64,000 nt of DNA from Marthasterias glacialis (GCA_911728455.2 OU452223.1:15437302-15501301); one strand, 5' to 3'. Counted from the stretch's first letter, positions 11,701-26,054 are shown. Numbers and translations are program-made. The notes: a model not told the origin generated them from the letters alone.

Positions 11701-12339
11701 ACATTTCATCAAATAATAAATTATTTCTAAAAATGGCCAGTAATTGTAAATAGCCAATCTTAATGGAGGGCATCAGGTATTGGACAACATTAACCTCAGA
11801 AATATTTAAGAGACGGCAAAACATCAGCTCAGGAATTTCTTGTCAATTGAAAATTCAATAGGATGGCAAGTTTCTGAGGAAATAGTTTTTGAAGGACTAT
11901 ACAACTATTGTTGAGAGACAGAAAAGCATCGGGTTGGAAGAAATCTGACAATTGTAAAGTCATTAAGTTTGCAGGTTTTTGAGGGACTGAACAACATGTT
12001 CTTTGGAAAAATATAAAAGAAAACTCACATGTAAAAATTTGGGTATTTGAGGGTCTGAACAACATACAGCTGGGTAAAACTTAAAAGGTGGCAAACATCA
12101 CTTGTGAACAATACTTGATTGTTGAAAAATCATTAGGTTGCCAATTTTTTTAATTACTGTGCAACTTTAGCCTCAAGAAAATTCAAGCGACAAGTAAAGG
12201 TAAGTTTTTCAGAGATTGGACAACAAGTACTTTGAGAAAATTGAAGAGACTGCACAACATCAAGTTCCTAACAAATCATTAGGTTAGTTGTAACATGAGA
12301 CTCCGGAAAAAATAGAAGACGACCGCTTCTGAACAAATC

Positions 12340-13470
12340 AATTGTTGAAAAATCAAAAGGTTGGCAACATTCTAAGGGACTTGAGCCTGACATGAGCCTG
12401 AAAGTGTTTGAGGTGCTACAAATTTAAGAGACAGAACAACATCCACTTTGAAACAATTTAAAGAGTTAAAAAAAAATTAAGAGACAGCAAAGCATCCACT
12501 TGGGAACAATTTGAATGTCAACAAATCAAAAGGTTGACAACTTTCAAGGAGACTTGACAACATTAGCCTCGAGTGTTTGAGGTGATGCAAATTCCACACA
12601 CAGCACAACATCAGCTAGGGAAAACATGACTGGACAACATGAGCTTGAGGAAAAATTAACTTTTAAAATTAAATTGTCAATTGTTGACAAATCATTAGGT
12701 TGGAAAGTTTTTGAGAGACAAGACAATGTGTACTTAGGGAAAGTTTAAGAGACGGATCAAAATCAGCTGAGGAAGATTTTGGCTGTGCAAAAACCATTCG
12801 GTTGGCAAGTTTCTGAAGGGTTGGACAACACGTACTTTGGGAAAAATTTTATGACCCCACAACATCAACTTGGGAACAATTTGAGTGTTGAAAAATCAAA
12901 GGGTCAGGAACTTTCTAAGGGACTTGACAACATGAGCCTGAAAGTGTTTGAGGTTCTGCAAACTTAAGAGGCAGCACAACATCAGTTTGGGAATAATTTT
13001 TAACAGAAGGATGGCAATTGTTTTTAGCAACTAGACAACAGACTTGTTAGAAGAGACCATCTGGCATTGGCCTGAAGAGTTCTACGAATCGAATAACAGT
13101 TTTCAAAATAAATCTACTTTTGACCGATTAAAAACATTACAGTTTCAAATTTGACAACTATACAAAGTTGTTGCCAACCGAAAGCATCACCTATGGCCAC
13201 ACCAAAAGTGTAACAGTCACATACATTCTTTGGTATACGTAGATGATCGCTGTAGCCAAAATAACAACATGTTAAATCTAGGGGTTCAATGCTGACTAGA
13301 AATGGCTCTTTAAACATACCTTGACAACGAGAAGTGATGCGTAGCCATCACAAACATGACATCCAAGTTGACCTTGATAAAAGCATCTCCTGATGAAGGA
13401 AGGAGACTCTTGCCCATGATGGATACTGCTCTTCAATCAGTGAATAATCTGCAAACAAAATAAGAAACAC
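12340..13470. repeat. Segmental duplication, right copy
   Basis: Right-hand partner of the duplication at 10568-11700, also carrying one module A copy. Confidence 0.8.
13320..13448 (-). other. Exon-like module A, copy 4
   Basis: 129 nt with a tttgcag acceptor and a GTATG donor on the minus strand. SLIEEQYPSWARVSFLHQE reads in one frame and DAFIKVNLDVMFVMATHH in another. It lies in the duplicate of the segment holding copy 3. Confidence 0.5.
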
Positions 13471-16400
13471 TGTATTAAACATTTCATGTAAATAATCAAT
13501 CGTAATTGATAACTCAATTTTTGAGGGATTAGACAGTATAAACCCTCAGAAATATTTAAGAGATGGCACAACATCAGCTCGGGAATATCTTGACAGTTGA
13601 AAAATCATCGGAATGGTAAGTTTCTGAGGGAATAGTCAACATGACCTTTATGCAAATTTAAGACAAAGCACAACATCAGCTTGGAAACAATTTCAGTGTG
13701 GACAAATCATAACTTTGCCAATTTTATTAAGGACTGGACAACATAACCGTCAAGAAAATTTCAGAGACAGCACAAGATCAGCTTGGGAACACCACTACAC
13801 AACAATTGTTGAGAGACAGAACAGCATCAGGTTGGAAGATATCTGACAACTGTAAATTCATTAAGTCTGCAGGTTTCTGAGGGACTGGACAACATGTTCT
13901 TTGAGAAAAATTAGAAGAAAACACCCATGGAATGGACAACATGAGCCTTGCTAAAAATTAACATACAACAAAACATCTGCTTAGGAAAAAATTAGGTTGG
14001 CATATTTTTGAGGTTCTGAACAACATGTGGCTGGGTAAATTTTAAAAGATGGCACAATATCAGCTTTGGAACGAAATCATTAGGTTGGCAAGTTTTGAGA
14101 GACTTTGTGAAATGAGACTCGGGAAATTTAAGGAGATGGCACAAGATCGGCTTGGGAACAATCTGAGAGTCCAAAAACCATTAGGTTGCCAAGTTTTCAG
14201 GGAGTAGAGAATATAAACAGCTCAACATCTGCTTGGGTACAATTTGAGTGTTGAAAAATCAAAAGATTTGCAACTTTCTAAAGGACTTGACAACATGAGC
14301 CTGAAAGTGTTTGTTTTGCTGCAAATTTAAGAGACAGCACAACATCCACTTTGGAACAATTTAAAGAAATGGACAATTTAAAAGACGGCAAAACATCCAC
14401 TTCTGAACAATTTGAGTGTTGAAAAATCAAAAGGTTGGCAACTGTCCAAGAGACCGCACAACATGAGCCTGAAAGTCTTTGAGGTGCTGCAAATTTTAGA
14501 CACAAATTATTACGTTGGCAAGTTTCTGAGAGATTGCACAACATGAGCCTTTAAAAAATTTGAGAAATCATTAATTAGGTTGTCAAGTTTTTGAGGAATC
14601 GGAAAGCATGAGCCCAAGAAAAACTTTAAGAGATGGCACAAAATCACCTTTGGAATAATTTGAGACTTGCAAAAACAACAGATTGACAAGTTTATGAGGC
14701 ACTGGACAATATGTACTCTGGAAAATTTAAAAGACTGACCAACATGGGAACAGTTTGAGTATTGAAAGATCATAAGGTTGGAAAGATTCTGGACAACATG
14801 AGCCCAAAGAAAATTTAAGAGATGGCCCAACATCGGCTTGGGAAAAAATGTAGATTTGAGAGATCATTAGGTTGCCAAGTTTTTGAGGGATTGGACAACA
14901 TGAGCCTCGGGAACAACTTGAGAAATGGTAAAATCATTACATTGGCAAGTTTCAATGGACTGGACATCATGTACTTTGGCTAAATTTAAGAGAGTGCATA
15001 ACAGCGGCTTGGGAAAATTTTGAGAGTTGAAAAATCAAATGCTTGGCAAGTTTCTGAAGGACTGGACATCATAAGCCTGAATAAAAATATAGAGACAACA
15101 CATTATCGGCTTGGGGAAAAATTAGATTTGAGAAATCATTCATTAGGCTGTCAAGTTTTTGAGAGATCGGACAACATGAGCCTCAGGAAAATTTGTAAGA
15201 GACGGCACAAAATCAGCTCGGGAACAATTTGAGAATTGGAAAAAACAATAGAATGATAAGTTTTTGAGGAACTGGACAATATGTAATTTGGGAAGATTTA
15301 AAACATTGCATCAGCTTGGGAACATTTTCACCATTGAAAGATTATTAAGTTCCCAAGTTCTGAAAGAAAGGACAACACCAGCCTGCAGAGAATTTAAGAG
15401 ACCACACTACACAACACTGTCTTGGTATGAATTTGAAAGTCCAAAACATGTAAGGTTAAGAAGTTTTTGACTCATTAGGATGTCAACTTTTTAGGGATTG
15501 GACAACCTGAGCCTCCTACAAATTTTAAGAAATGGTACAACATCAGCTCTAAATCAATTTCAAAATTTGAAAAACAAGATTGGCAAGATTTGGAGGCACT
15601 GGTCAATACGTAACTTGGACAAATTTAACAGATGGCATGACAACAGCTTGGGAACGTTTTCACCATTGGAAAATCATTAGACTGGCAAGTATTAAAAGAC
15701 TGGACAACACAAGCCTGAAGAGAATTTAAGAGACAGCTTAACATCAGCAGGTTAAAAATTTGAAAGTCAACAAATATTAGGTTTGAAAATTTTTGAGGGA
15801 CTCAACAACATCAGCATCTCAACAAATTTTGGTAGACAGAACAACATTGGCTTGTGAAAAATCTGTTTGTTTGGCAAGCTTTTGAAAGACTGGACAATGT
15901 GAGCCTTGGGGGAAAAAATTAAAAGATAGCACAACATCAGCTTGAGAATATTTTTGAGAGTTGAAAAATCATTAGGATGGCAAGTTTCTGAGGGACTGGA
16001 CAGCACGTACTTTGGGAAAATTTATAAGACTGAGCAACATCGGTTTGAGAACGATAAGAGTGTTGAAAAATCATAAGGTTGGCAAGCTTTTGAGGGACTA
16101 GACAACATGAGCCTCTGGAAAATTTAAGAGATGGCTTGGGAACACTTCAAGTGATAAAAAATCATAAGATTGGCATATTTTTGAAGGACTGGTCAACATA
16201 AGCCTCCAAAATTTAAGAGACGACACATCAGCTCCAGACAATTTCATAGGAGGCACAACATTGGCTTGGGACCAATTTGAACAATAAAAAATCATTAGGG
16301 TGGCAATTTTTGATGAACTGGACAACAAGAACCTTGAGAAAATTTAAGAGACGGCACAACATCAGCTCGAGAAAAATTTGAATGTTGAACATCATTAGGC

Positions 16401-17249
16401 TGGCAAGCTTTTGAGGGACTGGACAACATAGGCTTCTGCGAAATTTAAGAGACAGCACAACATCGGCTTCGTAATGAATTGAGTGTTGAAAAATCAAAAG
16501 GATGGCAAGTTCCTAAGGGACTTGACAACATGAGCCTGAAGAAAAATTAAGAGAAGAACAAGATCAGCTTGGGAACTGTTTGAAAGTTAAAAAATCATAA
16601 AGCTGTCAAGTGTTTAATGGACGGAACAAATAACCCTTGGGAAAAATTTTGGCTTTCCAAAAGAGGGCACAACATCAGCTTGGGAACTTAGAGTTGAAAA
16701 ATTTCAGTGTTGCAAAATTGGCAAGTTTCTGAATGAAAGGACAACATGTACTTCAAAAAAATGTAAGAGACAGCACAACAGCGACTTGGGAAGTTTCAGA
16801 AGGACCAGACAACATGACTCTAAAAAAAATTTACGAGAAGGCACTAAATCAGTTTGAGAAGAAATTTAAGTTTTGAAAAATTGTTAGGTTAGCATGCTTT
16901 TTAGGGATTGAACAATGTGTACTTCACAAACTTTTGAGAGACAGGTCAACATCGGTTTTGAGTTTTGAAAAATCATTAGGTTGGCTAATTTAGAGACAAC
17001 TCGACACCAACTTGGAAAAAATTCTGATAGTGGTAAAATATCTAGCTTGGCAAGATTTTTGGGGACTGGAAAAGATTTACTTAGAGAATATTTAAGAGAC
17101 AGCACATTATTGACTTGGGAAAAATTAGATAATTTAGAATCATTAGGTTTCAAGTTTTTGAGGGATGGGACAGGATGAACTTCGGGAAAATTTAACAGAG
17201 CGCACAAAATCAGCTTGGGAACAATTTGACAAATCATTAGTTTGGCATG

Positions 17250-17480
17250 TTTTTAAGGGTGATTTGATTGCTACACTGTGACCTGGGAGGTAATGAGTCA
17301 ATGCTATATGATGCAGGCCGTGATCTTAACCGAGGCCACCGAGGCCATTGGCCTCATGCCCTGTCAAGTTGGCCAGCATGCCCTTCAGAAAAATTGCACT
17401 GTCACTACCAACTTGGCAATTTCTCTGATTTGGCCAGCAAAGGCCTGCCCCCGTTTTTCGTAAGATCGAGGCCTGATGAT
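17250..17480. repeat. GC-richer insert next to module B
   Basis: A stretch with gaggccaccgaggccattgg that interrupts the monomer pattern. It resembles a shorter insert near 8850-8905 (ggcggccacgggcggccatt). A short plus-strand open frame crosses it but shows no recognisable domain. Confidence 0.4.
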
Positions 17481-17497
17481 GAAGTATTTTTACATAC

Positions 17498-17755
17498 CTA
17501 TTCTGGTAATCAAGAGAACTTGAAGCTTATGAGTTCTGCAACCCTGTAGGATGTTCCTTCAAGAGTCATGACCATGGGGCGCTGAGAGTCATATGCCAGG
17601 GGGCTTGGTGATCACTGATGCAGACAGTCAACAAACATAAAGGTGTTGGATTAATTTTGTCTGGGGCGTTGGAGAGATGGGGCCACCTTTTCCACACCCT
17701 CCTGGATCCGCAACTGGTCAATATTGTCTTCTTGAAGCAGGTCAATGTTCCTTAT
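17498..17755 (-). other. Exon-like module B, copy 1
   Basis: On the minus strand a long pyrimidine tract (tttgtttgtttcttttttag) leads into 258 nt that end at a GTATGT donor. The first 34 codons are open and look like protein, IRNIDLLQEDNIDQLRIQ followed by EGVEKVAPSLQRPRQN, before a TAA. The rest is therefore untranslated if this frame is used. The family is not recognised; the peptide is amphipathic and probably helical. Three more copies lie near 36.5, 37.2 and 40.2 kb. Confidence 0.5.
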
Positions 17756-19950
17756 CTAAAAAAGAAACAAACAAAGTGTAATGTGTGATGAAGAAAAAGT
17801 TCAGAGTCGGATTGGGAACAATTTTGAAAGTTACAAAAACCATTAGATTGCCAAGTTTTTAGGGGAATGGACAACATGAGCCCATAGAAAATATATGAGG
17901 TAACACAACATCAGCTCGGAAAAAATTTCAAGGTTAGACAATTATTAGGTTGGCAGGTTTCTGAGGGATTCCACAACATGAGCTTAAGAGAAAACTTAAG
18001 AGACAGCACGGCATATGCAAGGGAACAATCTGGGATATGAAAATCATTAGGTTGGCAAGGGGAGTGAACAACATGACCTTGAGAAAATTATGTAGACAGA
18101 GGCATCACATTTGGCCCTCAGAAAAAAGTAGCACAATGTTTACTGAGTACAAGGGCTGGCCTACACATGAACATATGGTAGATAATAATAAACTGTTCAG
18201 GCTATTTAATTACAATTTTTTCAAGACAAAAAAAAATCAGAAATCAGACTGAAGTAGGAATCAGCTTAGGAACAACTTAAAGAGTTGGAAAAACATAACG
18301 ATGGCAAGTTTTTGAGACACTGGCCAAAATGAGAATGGCTTGGGAACGAATTGAGAGTTGATAAATCATTAGGTTGGCATGCTTGAGGGACTGTACGACA
18401 TGATACTAATTAAAATGTAAGAGACAGCACAACATTGGCTTGGGAACAATTTGAGTGTTAACTAATTCTTAGATTGGCAAGTTGAGGGACTAGACACCAT
18501 GGATTTTGTGAAAATTTAGGAGACAGCACAACATCAGATTGGGAACAAATTTGAGTCTTAAAAAACATAAGGTTTGTAAGTTTTTCAGAGACTGGACAAT
18601 GTGAGCATCAATAACATTTAGGAGATTGCAAAAAAAGCTCAGGAACGATTTAAGAGTTGAACAAATATTAGATTTCCATGTTTTTAAGGTACTGTGCTTT
18701 GGAAAAATTTCAGAGAAGGGACAACATCAGCTGTGGAATAATTAGAACAAAAATTCTAGACACGACACAACATCGACTGGGGATTTGGAGGGATTGAACA
18801 ACGTGAGCCTCGGGTAGAATTTCAGAGACGGTAAGACATCAGCTCGGGAATTTGAGATTAGAAAAACAATAGATTGGCAAGTTTCTTAGGCAACTGTACT
18901 TTGGAAAAAATTGTAGTTTGGAAAAAATTAATGACGGCATGACATCAGTTTGAGAAAATTTTCACGGTTGAAAAATCATTAGATTGGCAAGTTTTAAGAG
19001 ACTGACAAAAAATACAATTCGAACATGGCTTCATAAATCACTTCAACATATTTCTAATCTTAAAAGTCGTCACAAGATGTGCTCTTGAATCTTTTTACAG
19101 GCTTGTTTTTAGAGACAGCACATTTAAGAGACAGCACATTATTGGCTTGGAACAATTTGACTGTTGAAAAATCAAAAGGTTGGCAACTTTCTAAATGACT
19201 TAACAACATGAGCGTGGAAGTGTTTGAGGCACTGCAAATTTACAAGACAGCACAGCATCAGCTTGGAAACAACTTAAAGAGCTGACGAAACATAAGGATG
19301 GCAAGTTTTAAGAAGCGAGACAACAGGAACTTTCGGAAAACTTAACAAATGGTACAACATCAGCTTGGAAGCATTTAAATTGTTGAAAAATCATTAGTTT
19401 GGCAAGTTTTTGAGGGATCAGACAACTCATACTTTGGGAAAATTGAAGAGACCACACAAAATCAGCTTGGGAACAAATTGAAACAAAAAATTAGGTTGGC
19501 ATTTTTTGATGAACTGTACAGCATGATACTCGTTGAAATTTAACAGACAGCACAACATCGGGTTGTGAACAATTTGAGTGTTGACAAATCAAAAGGTTGG
19601 CAACTTTCTAAGGGACAACATGAGCCTGAAAAAAAGTATAGAGAAAGAACAACATCTGCTTTGGAACTATTTGAGTGTTGAAAAATCATTAGTTTGGCAA
19701 GTTTTTGAGAAGCCAGACAACATGTACTTAGGGAAAGTTTAAGAGATGGCACAACATCAGCTTGGGAACTATTCGAGAGTTCAAAAATCATTAGTTTGGC
19801 AAAATGTTGAGTGACCAGATAACATTAATTTGGTAAAATTTAAGAGATGGCACAATCTTTGGCATGTATAGATGAACGCTGTGGCCGGAATTACAACATG
19901 TTAAATCTTGGGGTTCCGAGCTAGCGAGAAATAGCTCTTTAAAAACATAC

Positions 19951-20045
19951 CTCGGACAAGGAGTGAATGATGCGTAGCCATCCCCAATATAACACTCCAA
20001 TTTGACCTTGATAAAAGCATCTCCTGATAAAGGAGCGAGGCTCTT
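19951..20045 (-). other. Exon-like module A, truncated copy
   Basis: The donor (GTATG) side and about 95 nt of the module are present, reading RSFIRRCFYQGQIGVLYWGW on the minus strand. The acceptor side has been replaced by array monomer sequence. Confidence 0.45.
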
Positions 20046-20724
20046 GTTTGGGTATAACTTGAGTGTAATAAGTTGCCAAGATTTCCAAATACTCAGTGAA
20101 ATTTAAGACACAACAAAATATCAGCTTGGGGAAAAAAAAAGGTTGGCATGTTCTTGACGGTCTGAACAACATGTAGCTTGGAATAAATTGATAATTGAAA
20201 ATTCATAAGGTTGACAAGTTTTTCAAGAACTGTACAACTTTAGCCTCCAGAACATTTAAGTGACAGCAACAAATCAGCTTAGGAACGTTTTCACCACTAA
20301 AAAAACATTAGTTTGGCAACTTTTTGAGGGATTGGACAACAAGTACGTTGGGAAAATTTACAGCTGCTTGGGAAATAATTGAGAGTTCAAAAACCATTAG
20401 GTTGCCAAGTTTTGAGGGAGTGCAGAATATTTTGAGTGTTCAAAAAAATTAGATTTTCAAGTTTTGAAGGACTGGACAACATCTGAACATCAAAAAAATT
20501 TAAGAGATGGCAAAACATCAGGGCGGAATCAATTTGAGTATTGAAAAATCATTAGGTTGGCAAGTTTTTGAAGGATTCAACATTATTTAATTTCTACTTT
20601 CAAATATTTTGACCATTTACAAGATGTACTTTGGGACAATTTTAGTAGTAGTTTAGGACTGTGCCCAAGATGACAACATCTTAGGCAAAGTGGTTCAAGA
20701 CTGATAAGAAGCAAGTGCTTAAAC

Positions 20725-20925
20725 ATACCTCGCACAAGGACATGTTGAGGGCGTAGGCAACATCATCGAGCCAGGAACAATTTCAGTGTTGAAAAATCAT
20801 AGGCTTGTGAAGTGTTTGAGTTGCTGCAAACTTAAAAGAGATATCACAGCATCAGCTTGGGAACAGGAGGGAGACTCTTGTCCATGATAGATACTGCTCT
20901 TCAATCAGTGAATAATCTGCAAACA
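20725..20925 (-). other. Exon-like module A, broken in two
   Basis: The donor-side end (near 20728) and the acceptor-side end with ctgcaaac (near 20915) are both present, but monomer sequence lies between them and the central part is lost. Confidence 0.4.
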
Positions 20926-21299
20926 AAAGAAGATCCACTCTAATAGACATTTCATCAAATAAGATTTTATTTCTAAAAATGGCCAGGAATTATAAATAAT
21001 CAAACGTGATTGAGGGCTTTTGGGATTGCACAACATGAACCTCAGAATTAAAGAGACGGCACAACATCAGCTTGGGTATAACTTGACAGATGAAAAATCT
21101 TTAGGATAGCAATGTTCTAAGGGACTTGACAACATGTGCTTTGTAAAAATGTCAAGGAAATCACAAAATCAGCTTCTAGTATTGAAAAATCTAAAGGTTG
21201 GCAAGTTCCTGAAGGACCGGACAACATGACCCTAAAGAAAATTTAACAGACTTCACAAAATCAGCTTGGCAAGTTTTTATGCAAAGGACATCAGCCATG

Positions 21300-21745
21300 A
21301 GAACATTTTAAGTCTAACACTGCTGTACATTAATTGTTGCTTAATTATCTTTCTTTAGTACTCTGGCTTTATTTCACCCTACTTCATACTCCTTCACCGG
21401 TGTTGTTTTTCTTCTTGCTTATCCAATGATGGCCTTGTCCTTTCCAAATTTTTCTTTTGATGCCTTCTTTAGTATGCATAGATGATTTTATTTTTTTTTG
21501 CAATTAGTTACTCTATTTTTATTTCAGTTTTATGAACCCCACAATAGTTTCCTAAGAATGTCTTCCTTTTACAGCATAACAGACCTAAAGTGAAATGGTC
21601 AAGCAAAGAGCAGATGAAGTTGAGCACGGTGGCCTTGATGACAACATGTCAGGCTAGGGGTTCAACGCTGATGAGAATGAACTGTTTTAACATACCTCTG
21701 ACTAGGACAGGGTGATGCATAGCCATCACCATCAGCTCAAAAATA
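21300..21745. repeat. Interspersed segment, copy 1 of 2
   Basis: A T-rich segment with ttgcttatccaatgatggcc and agacctaaagtgaaatggtc that departs from the monomer pattern. It recurs at 26055-26485 in the same orientation with about 90% identity by eye. Its right end carries a remnant of the module A donor end. Confidence 0.75.
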
Positions 21746-21819
21746 ATTTGAGATTTGAAAAATCAGAAGCTGTAAAGTATTTGAGGTGCTGATAAGAAAT
21801 AACTGTTTGAACATACCTC

Positions 21820-21932
21820 AGACAAGCAGGGGGTGATTCGTAGCCATCCCAGGTTGACATTGATAAAAGCATCTGCTGATAAAGGAGGCTCTTGTCTGTA
21901 ACGGATACCACTTTTCAATCAGTGAATAATCT
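21820..21932 (-). other. Exon-like module A, shortened copy
   Basis: A GTATG donor and a near-intact acceptor region (ttttgcag) flank about 113 nt of module A; about 16 nt of the middle are missing relative to the 129-nt form. Confidence 0.4.
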
Positions 21933-22339
21933 GCAAAAAATAATAAAGTACACCAAATCATCATTTGTGAAAATCGCCAAGAATTTGAAAGTAAATAATT
22001 GTAATATATAAGCAGAAAGGTACAACACGATCTTCAGGATTTTTAAAAGCCAGCACAACATCAGCTTGAGAACAACTTAAGTTCCTAACTTGGCATGTTT
22101 TGAAAGGACTAGACAACAATTGTTTGGACAAAATCAAATTTGAGAGAGAGAGAACAACTTTGAGTTGGGAACAATCTGAGAATTATAAAATCATTAGATT
22201 TGCAAGTTTTTGAAGGACATGTTCTTTGGTAAAGTTAGAAAGACAACACAACATGAGCTTGGAAACAATTTGAGTGTTGAAAACTCATTAGACTGGCAAG
22301 TTTTTAGAGTCTGGAAAATGTGAGCCTCCAGAAAATTTA

Positions 22340-22960
22340 AGAGATGGCTAAACTTCAGCTTGGGAACAATTTTAGTTTCAATGGACTGGACAACATGCAA
22401 CTTGTCAACATTTTTGAGAAATCAGATTGGCAAGTTTCTGAGGGACTGGACACCATATGCCTCAAGAAAATTTGAGAGACAAATTATTAGGTTGGCAAGT
22501 TTCTGAGAGATTGCACAACATGAGCCTCAAGAAAACTTTTAGAGACAGCACAACATCAGCTCAGGAATAATTTGAAGATTGAAAAAAAAAATGATTTACA
22601 AATTTTTCAGGCAATGGACAATATGTACGTTGGGAAAATTTAAATGACTAATGTATAATCGCCTTAGGAACAGATTGAGAGTTAAAAATCATCAGGTTGA
22701 AAAGTTTCTGACGGAATGGACAACATGATATTGGGCCAAATTTGAAAAAAGGCACAACATGGGCTTGAAAACAACTCAAGTAGTGAAAAATCATCAGATT
22801 GAAAAGTTTCTGACGAACTAGACAACATGAGCCTGAAAAATTAAGAGAAGGAACATCGGCTTGGGAACAACAGGAGTTTAAAAAAAAATCATCAGGTTGG
22901 CCAGCTTTTGAGGGATTGGACAACATGAACCTCAGAAATATTCAAGAGATGGCACAACAT
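22340..22960. repeat. Segmental duplicate of 8.92-9.53 kb
   Basis: It shares a long collinear stretch with about 8925-9530, including catcaggttg...gtttctgacggaatgg. The offset is near 13.4 kb. It is one of several long-range duplications inside the array. Confidence 0.7.
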
Positions 22961-23107
22961 CAGCTTGGGACTAACTTGACAATTGAAAAATCATTAGGAT
23001 GGCAAGTTTCTGAAGGACTGGACAACATGTGCCTTGTGAAAATTTAAGCGACGGCACAACATCGACTTGGGAACAATTTGAGTGTGAAAAATCCTTGGAG
23101 TGGCAAG

Positions 23108-23345
23108 TTTCTGAGGACAGGAATGAATAAACATCGACCGTTATCAAAGGCACATGAGTGGTACTACACACAAAACCATTGCTCGAATCCCAGCTCACTC
23201 TGACTAACCTCCATTGAGCCAAAATACAATGAATAAACAATGGTGGAAGCCTCTCGATGTCTTGTAATCCTCTTCTTGGAACAAAAGGACAAAGGTTTGT
23301 AATCTAGGATTACACAAAAACAACCTCTCAATAGCCAGGATACGC
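23108..23345. repeat. Unique insert in the array
   Basis: A non-monomer insert, including a stretch similar to 23811-23880 (ggaacaaaaggacaa ... attacacaaaaac), so the two are related pieces. Another unique insert with a short (gt)n run follows at 23890-24055. No gene is seen. Confidence 0.5.
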
Positions 23346-26054
23346 CAATATTTTTAAGGGACTGGACAACATCACCTACGAGAAAAATTTAAGAGACAGC
23401 ACAACATCGGCTTTGTAAGGATTTGAGTGTTGAAAAATAAAAAGGTTGGCAAGTTCCTAAGGGACTTGACAACATGAGCCTGAAGAAAAAATTAAGAAAA
23501 AGAACAACATCGGCTTGGGAAAATTTGAGAGTTGAAAAATCATTAGATTGTCAAAAAAGTTAAGATTTGGCCTTTTCAAAAGACGGCACAACATCAACTA
23601 AGGAACAATTTCAGTGTTGAAAAATCATAGGCTTGTGAAGTGTTTTGTTTGAGTTACTGCAAACTTAAAAGAGATATCACAACTTGGGAACAATCTGAGA
23701 GTAGAAATATCACGAGGGGTTGGACTGCATGAGCTTAAAGAAAATTTAAGAGAGACGGCATGATATCATTGTTGAAAAAATCATTAGGTTAGCAAGTTTA
23801 TTAGGGACTGAACAAAAGGACAAGGGTCAGTAATAGGAAATTACACAAAAACCACCTCTCATTAGCTGGAAAACCCAATACAATCAAGAATTTTTTGGTC
23901 CTTGTGTGGGTGTAATGAAGCGTTAGACGGTGTGTGTGTGGTCTGTGCACGCTCAGCAGTTGAATGGGTCTTTACACAATGTTGTCTTTACACAGCGTCA
24001 GTTTCCAGGTGGGGGAAACATTTTCATTGACATACGTCGTCCGGCGCCAACTGGTTAGGAACTTTTAAGAGACAAGACAAATTTGGTTTTGAGATTTGAA
24101 AAATCATAAGGTTGGCTAATTTAGAAACAGCCTGACATCATCTTGGGGAAAAATTCTGATAGTAGTAAAATATCTAGCTTGGCAAGATTTTGAGGAACTT
24201 GAAAAGATTGACTTATGGAGTATTTAAGAGACCGCACATCATCGGCTTTCACAATGGAAAATCATTAGGTTTGCCAATTTTTAAAAGACTAGACAACATG
24301 AGCCTTGGAAAATTCAACAGAGCACTTAAAATCGGCTCAAGAACAATTTGAATGTCAAAAATCATTAGTTTTGAAACTTTCAAAGAAGGGACAACGTCAG
24401 TTAGGTTACAACTTGAGAGTTGAAAAAAACACTAGGTTGGCTATTTTTTGAGAGACTGGACAAAATCAGCATCGAGAAAATTGAAGAGACGGCACATTGG
24501 CTTGGGAACCAATTGGTAAGTTTTTGAGGGACTGGACAGCGTGAGCATCAGCAACATTTAGAAGATTGCACAAAAACATCTCAGGAACGATTTAAATCAT
24601 TAGGTCGGCATGCCTTGAGGGACTGTACAACATGATACTTGTTAAAAATTAAGAGATGACACAACACCGGCCTGGAAATTTTTGAGGCAATGGACAATAT
24701 GTATGTTGGGAAAATTTGAAAGACTAAGCATAATCGCCTTAGGAACAGTTTGAGAGTTGAAACATCATCAGGTTGGCAAGTTTCTGAAGGACTGGACAAT
24801 ATGTAATTGGGCACAATTTGAGAGAGGGCACAATATCGGCTTGGAAACAATTTGAGTGTTAAAAAATTATTAGGTTGACAAGTTTCTGACGGACTGGAAA
24901 ACCTGTGCTTTTTGAAAATTTAAGAGACAGCACAATATCGGCTTGGGATCAATTTGAGTGTTGCAAAATCCTTAGATTTGAAAAAGTTTCTAAGAGATTG
25001 GACAACAAGAGCCTCTGGAAGGTTTAACAGAAGGCAAAACATCGTCTTGGGAACAATTTGAGTGTTAACAAATTATTTGGTTGGCAAGTTTCTGACGGAC
25101 TGGACAGCATGTATTTTGGCAAAATTTCAGAAAGAGCACAGCTTGTTTAAGTGTTGACAAATCAAAAGGTTGGCAACTTTCTAAGGGACAACATGAGCCT
25201 GAAAAAAGTTAAAGAAAGAACATCTGCTTTTGAACTGCTTGAGTGTTGAAAAGTTTGGCAAGTTTTTGAGGGACCAGACAACATGTACTTTAGGATAATT
25301 TCACAGACTGCACAACATCAGCTTGGGAACTATTCGAGAGTTCAAAAATCATTAGTATGGCAAGTTGTTGAGTGACTGGATAACATGTACTTTGGGAAAA
25401 TTTAAGAGATGGCACAATCTTTGGCATGTATAGATGAACGCTGTAGCCGAAATTCCAACATGTTAAATCTAGGGGTTCCTTGCTAGCGAAAAATATGGAG
25501 TATTTAAGAGACTGGACAACCTTTGGAAACTTTCAGAGACGGTACAACATCAGTTAGGTAACAAAATTAGAAATTATACTAGGTTGGCTATTTTTTTAAA
25601 GACTGGACAAAATCAGCATCGGGAAAATTGAAGAGACGGCACATCGGCTTGGGAACCAATTTGAGTTTTGAAAAAACATAAGGTTGGTAAGTTTTTGAGG
25701 GACTGGACAGCGTGAGCATAAGTAAAATTTAAGAGATGGCACAAAAAAAATCTCAGGACCAATTTAAATCATTAGGTCGGCATGCCTTGAGGGACTGTAC
25801 AACATGATACTCGTTCAAGAGTAAGAGATGGCACAACACCGGCTTGGGAATTTTTGAGGTAATGGACAATATGTACGTTGGGAACATTTGAAAGACTAAG
25901 CAAAATCAGCTTATGAAGAGTTTGAGAGTTGAAAAATCATCAGGTTGGCAAGTTCAGTGAAGTTTCTGAAGGACTGGACAACATTTAATTAGGCAAAATT
26001 TAAGAGATGGCACAACATCAGTCTGGAAAGTTTTGAGCAAAAGTACATCAGCCA

